64,000 nucleotides of DNA from Papaver somniferum (Eukaryota; Streptophyta; Magnoliopsida; Ranunculales; Papaveraceae): contig NW_020621936.1 in the NCBI RefSeq assembly GCF_003573695.1, positions 9,610,001 through 9,674,000 of the forward strand, given 5' to 3'. Shown here piece by piece: positions 60,411-64,000 of this stretch. How positions within the stretch are numbered: the first letter of the stretch is position 1; each line of letters begins with the position of its first letter. The position numbers were made by a program, and so were the translations under genes. The notes beneath the pieces were generated by a model, which saw only the letters and a program-made list of their open reading frames with translations, was not told the DNA's origin and searched no databases.

Positions 60411-60759
60411 AAGAAGTCAAGAATTATCTCTGCTCTGAACTTTCTCTCTCCTATTTACTTGTTTTTTACTCAAAAAAGATCTCTCTCATTTTTACAACTC
60501 GAATGACTATTTATAAGGAAATACATAGTGGATGACAGCTAATCTGTCCTTTATTTTCGGATATGGTTTGCGACATTCTCGCAACCTTACAAATGTTAAT
60601 TTCGCAAACTCTCTAATTTTCGCAGGATTATCATATCTTTCTCGTGATCTTAGCTGACGTCATTTATTTTATCATTTCTGAAATTATTCTGCGACGCTGT
60701 TGTACTGTGTCACTGATAATTTCACTGAAATGTCGTCATTGAGAGATTCTGATCCTACA
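60411..60759 (-). repeat. Family 2 LTR, truncated second copy
   Basis: Begins inside the LTR (at AAGAATTATCTCTGCTCTGAAC) and ends GATCCTACA at 60759, followed again by the leader. So LTR plus leader is duplicated with an offset of about 891 bp. Confidence 0.85.
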
Positions 60760-61198
60760 TCTTGCCTCTTCTCATATCTTCTCTGCAAAGTAGAGAATGA
60801 TGTGAGAAATGCCGCAGCTGTTCATCTTTTCATATTCCACATTTATCACACGTACTCTCTCTTCCATTTATTTCTTGACACGTCTTCTGTAACCGCTGCT
60901 TTTCAACCGCTCATGTCTCTTCGTCTTAATGTTGTTTATTTCTTCGAGTAAAAAATCTCCTTTATATACTCTTATTACCCCCTTTTTCCACTTTTCTTTT
61001 TTACTTTCTCTTCTATTGTTATTCTCTCATCTCTGCAACTCTGTTATTCTTCTGCAAATTCTGCTGCTGTAATTTTTTCTTCCTTCAATCCTTTTACTTT
61101 CTTTATATTCCCATACTCTATATTCAAACATGGCTCCAAGTGGTCATAGATATGAGAAGAATTTACAAGATGTCCAAAAAGATCTTGCTGATAAAGGT
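60760..61198 (+). pseudogene. Leader and first exon of a family 2 antisense gene (copy 2)
   Basis: ATG at 61130 opens a frame reading MAPSGHRYEKNLQDVQKD, uninterrupted until the duplication junction at 61198. This copy shows the undamaged start of this protein subtype; only about 23 residues remain. Confidence 0.5.
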
Positions 61199-64000
61199 TT
61201 TACGCCTGCGTTGCGTTTCATAGACTGTAGATGAGGAAAAATGATTTGCTGGTTTTTACGGAATTGAAGAGACTTACGTGTGGAGATTCCTTGAATCGAG
61301 CGAAATGTTGAACCTCACACAGATGCACTGCAAGAAGGGAGTGCTTTAAGTTCGAGAGATCAATCTGTAGGACTCTGGCCTAAACCAGGAACAATGGTCG
61401 TTCCAGAGTCAATTCGGTCACAAGAGAGGATGGGTTGATCTGTAAGAGGGAAGCTGAGAAATGTGTGGGATCAATGGTGATCTGAGATTGTAGGTGTGTT
61501 GTGAATTCAGCGTAAGAACGCTCTGAATGATTGAATTTTACTCAATTGAGAGTGATTGCTCAGACGATGAGTTCGTGTAGACGAAAGATTGTCTGTATAA
61601 ACTTGCCGAGAAAATGCTTCCCCTTTCAATCATGATTCAGAGGTCTTTTATATTGTTAGGTCGAAAACACCATGATCCCATGAAGTGTGACAGTTGCTGG
61701 AATCAGAGAGTGGGGAAGTGGGAAATCATGTCAAAACCAGTTGATCATCGTGCAGATACTTGGTTAACTTTCCACCCACTACTTTGCTGACTCTTCCAAT
61801 TGATTGCACGACTTGCTCACATTCTCGTCGTGTGTATGAACACATGTGCCATAGACCGCCAGACCAAAACCCTAGTTAATATCCCCCATGTGAAACGATT
61901 GATGTCTCGTGATTGTGGAGTCAGTTTCTGACTTTATGGGACGATGATTCCATGTATTGCTGAGTTGAACATGATTTGCATATGTTCTGAAACTCATGAG
62001 TTAAATACGCCTGCTGAGACGAGGTATTATCATGTTGATAACCTAAGGCGAGAAAACTGTGTTGCTGAATTGTTGAATATTGATAGTTGAACCAATATTC
62101 TTTAATCTGAGCAAATATTGCTGGGTTGAGAAAATGTTGCTAGTCTGAGCGAATATTGCTAGTTTGATCAAATATTGCTCGTTTGATGAATTGTTGGTAG
62201 TAGGACCATATAAAATATTAATTTAAGATACTGACTGTTGGGTCGAGCATAATAAATAAAAGTGTTGATCATGGAATCAACATAAAATTATCAGTACTCG
62301 AATCTACTCAGAATCATGTTTTTGCAGAGTTCTGGATTCAAAACCCTAATTTTAATGAATTGATAATTTATTGAAAATCAACTGCAGAGTGAAGCAGGGA
62401 CCGGACATATGGTATGATGAGTCCACCATGTAACACCCAGATGCTCGAATGAGCAAAATACCAAAGTCTCTTGAGGACCAGTTGGTGAATGAATGATTAA
62501 ATGCTGGTTTAATCATTATTAAAATAATGCTCGTGTGAGCGTAGATAATAAAACCTAGCCGTGAAAAGATGAGGGGGACCGACCAAGGGATCATGAGACC
62601 GACACTTGTAGTCATGGGACCAATTGATGGTCGTTTGAGCGAACCCATGATTGTTTGAAAGAGTTCGAACCTAATACGAGCAATTGAGCAAATTAGGTTA
62701 AAATAAAAATACGTGGGACCGGACATTTGCAAGCCTTAGGGTCAACCTTGGTCGGTAAAGGGATGTGTGTGTCACCATGATGTTGTGTCTCAGTCCTGAG
62801 GGTTTCGAATTTTCTGGTGTGCGTTCGAGCATCATTTTGAGAAAATATGCAGAATCCAGGATTTTGTGAAAACTAGGAAAATACATGAGATGATGAAAAA
62901 TAATAAATAAAACAGGGAATTGCAAGGTGGGGACCGGCCCGACCAGAACATAAAATAATAAAAATAGGGAAATTCCATGAAACTGGAGAGTTTTATAAAA
63001 TTAGGGAACTTCCATGAGATGAGAGAAATAAAATATAAAAATAGGGAATGATGAAGTGTGGGACCGGCATTGGTCAAGGCATGGACGGCCGACCAACGGG
63101 CCAGGTCCCAGGGCACTTGTAGTTGCAGGAAATCCTACACTACACCCCTCATATGATTTCATTAACTCAACTCATTATTAGGTTACACTCTTAATTTTAT
63201 TGATCAATCTTTGAATGTTCTTAAAAAAGATAAAAGAATCAAGAATGACCTCTGCTCTAGACTTTATCTCTCCTATTTACTGTTTCTTACCCAAAAAGAT
63301 CTCTCTCCATTCTTACACTTGAACGACTTTATAGGAAAATACATAGTGGATGACAAATAAATGTCCTTTATTTTCGGGTATGGTCTGCGACATTCTCGCA
63401 ACCTTACAAATGTTAATTTCGCAAGCTCTCTAATTTTCGCGGACTAATCACATCTTTCTCGTGATTTAGCTGACGTCGTTTATCGTATCATTTCTGAAAT
63501 ATTTTGCGACGTGCTGTGTTGTGTTGTTGATAATTTCGCTGAGATTATCGTTGCGAGATTCTGATCCTATCTTGCCTCTTCTCATATCTTCTCTAGCAAA
63601 GTAGAGAATGAGTGAGAAATGCCGCAGCTGTTCATCTCTTCATATTCTGCATTTATCACACGTATTCTTTCTTCCATCTGTTTCTTGGCACATCTTCTGT
63701 AACTGCTGCTTTTCAACGCTCACGTTCTTTTCGTCTTAATGGTGTTATTTCTTCGAGTGAAAAAAAATCTCTATATACTCTTCTTACTCTTCTTTCCACT
63801 TATTTTTATTCTTTCTTTTATTTCTCATCTCTGCAACTCTGTTATTCTTCTGCACAAGTTCTGCTACTGTAATTTCCCCCCTTCAATCTTCTTACTTTTC
63901 ATTCATTCCATACTTTATATTCAATATGGCTCCAGTGGTCATAGACATGAGAAGAATTTAAAAGATGTCCAAAAAGATTTTGCTGATAAAGGTTTCACAC
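61199..64000. repeat. Tandem duplication, unit 2 (partial, deletion-rich)
   Basis: Repeats 57463 to about 60310. It contains the family 1 LTR piece (from 61226), the family 2 LTR (63118 to about 63570) and the leader with an ATG at 63926. Near-identical to unit 1 until about 62500, then carries many 1-3 base deletions. Confidence 0.92.

Larger units (their letters stand above)
57463..61198. repeat. Tandem duplication, unit 1 (3,736 bp)
   Basis: The sequence from TTTACGCCTGCGTTGCGTTT at 57463 restarts at 61199 and matches to the end of the window. The unit contains a family 1 LTR piece, a family 2 LTR, internal DNA, a second truncated family 2 LTR and more internal DNA. Confidence 0.93.

Overview
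The window is nuclear DNA of a flowering plant. The evidence is Ty3-type LTR retrotransposons with the plant-specific second RNase H, plant L1-type LINEs with a zf-RVT tail, a plant-type Helitron end, plant mobile domain (PMD) coding sequence, and a plant-like ribosomal protein eS6 gene. The species cannot be named from sequence alone. There is no CRISPR array, operon, rRNA or recognisable tRNA. Almost everything is transposable-element DNA, much of it nested.

Layout. 1-2426: broken pol of a Tat-like Ty3 element, joined through filler DNA to 2455-13440, a second nearly identical element (partial 5' LTR, PBS, gag stump, intact RT/RNase H/integrase ORF, a five-exon gene on the opposite strand, 3' LTR). 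14318-15330: LINE 3' fragment with RNase H. 16220-21330: decayed L1-type LINE (minus). 22715-26700: possible decayed multi-exon gene. 27531-27906: foldback (MITE-like) element. 29677-34806: probable Helitron containing five tandem ~858-bp copies of a fragment resembling the C-terminal part of the Helitron Pif1-like helicase. 35486-36688: eS6 exons (minus) with an internal stop and missing 5' exons. 37047 to ~57000: a minus-strand LTR element (family 1) made of LTR-like ends, gag remnants and a plus-strand PMD/coiled-coil pseudogene, split by a second Tat-like element at 40934-50000 (minus; 470-bp LTRs, 5-bp target duplication GTAGC). 57463-64000: a 3,736-bp tandem duplication of mixed family 1 and family 2 LTR material; its second copy is rich in tiny deletions.

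How it fits together. The main theme is an architecture seen three times: a minus-sense (relative to pol) gene between pol and the 3' LTR, coding for long coiled coils and acidic stretches. The N-terminal parts differ: a Transposase_28-like domain at 8144-11911, no recognised domain at 41806-44052, and a PMD at 50206-52567. For the first two, splice sites of four introns can be placed so that all exons join in frame, and the last three introns have identical phases (0, 1, 1). Both Tat-like elements use the same 18-nt primer binding site and both have lost most or all of gag, so neither looks self-sufficient. Exon models are read by eye and no similarity search was run.
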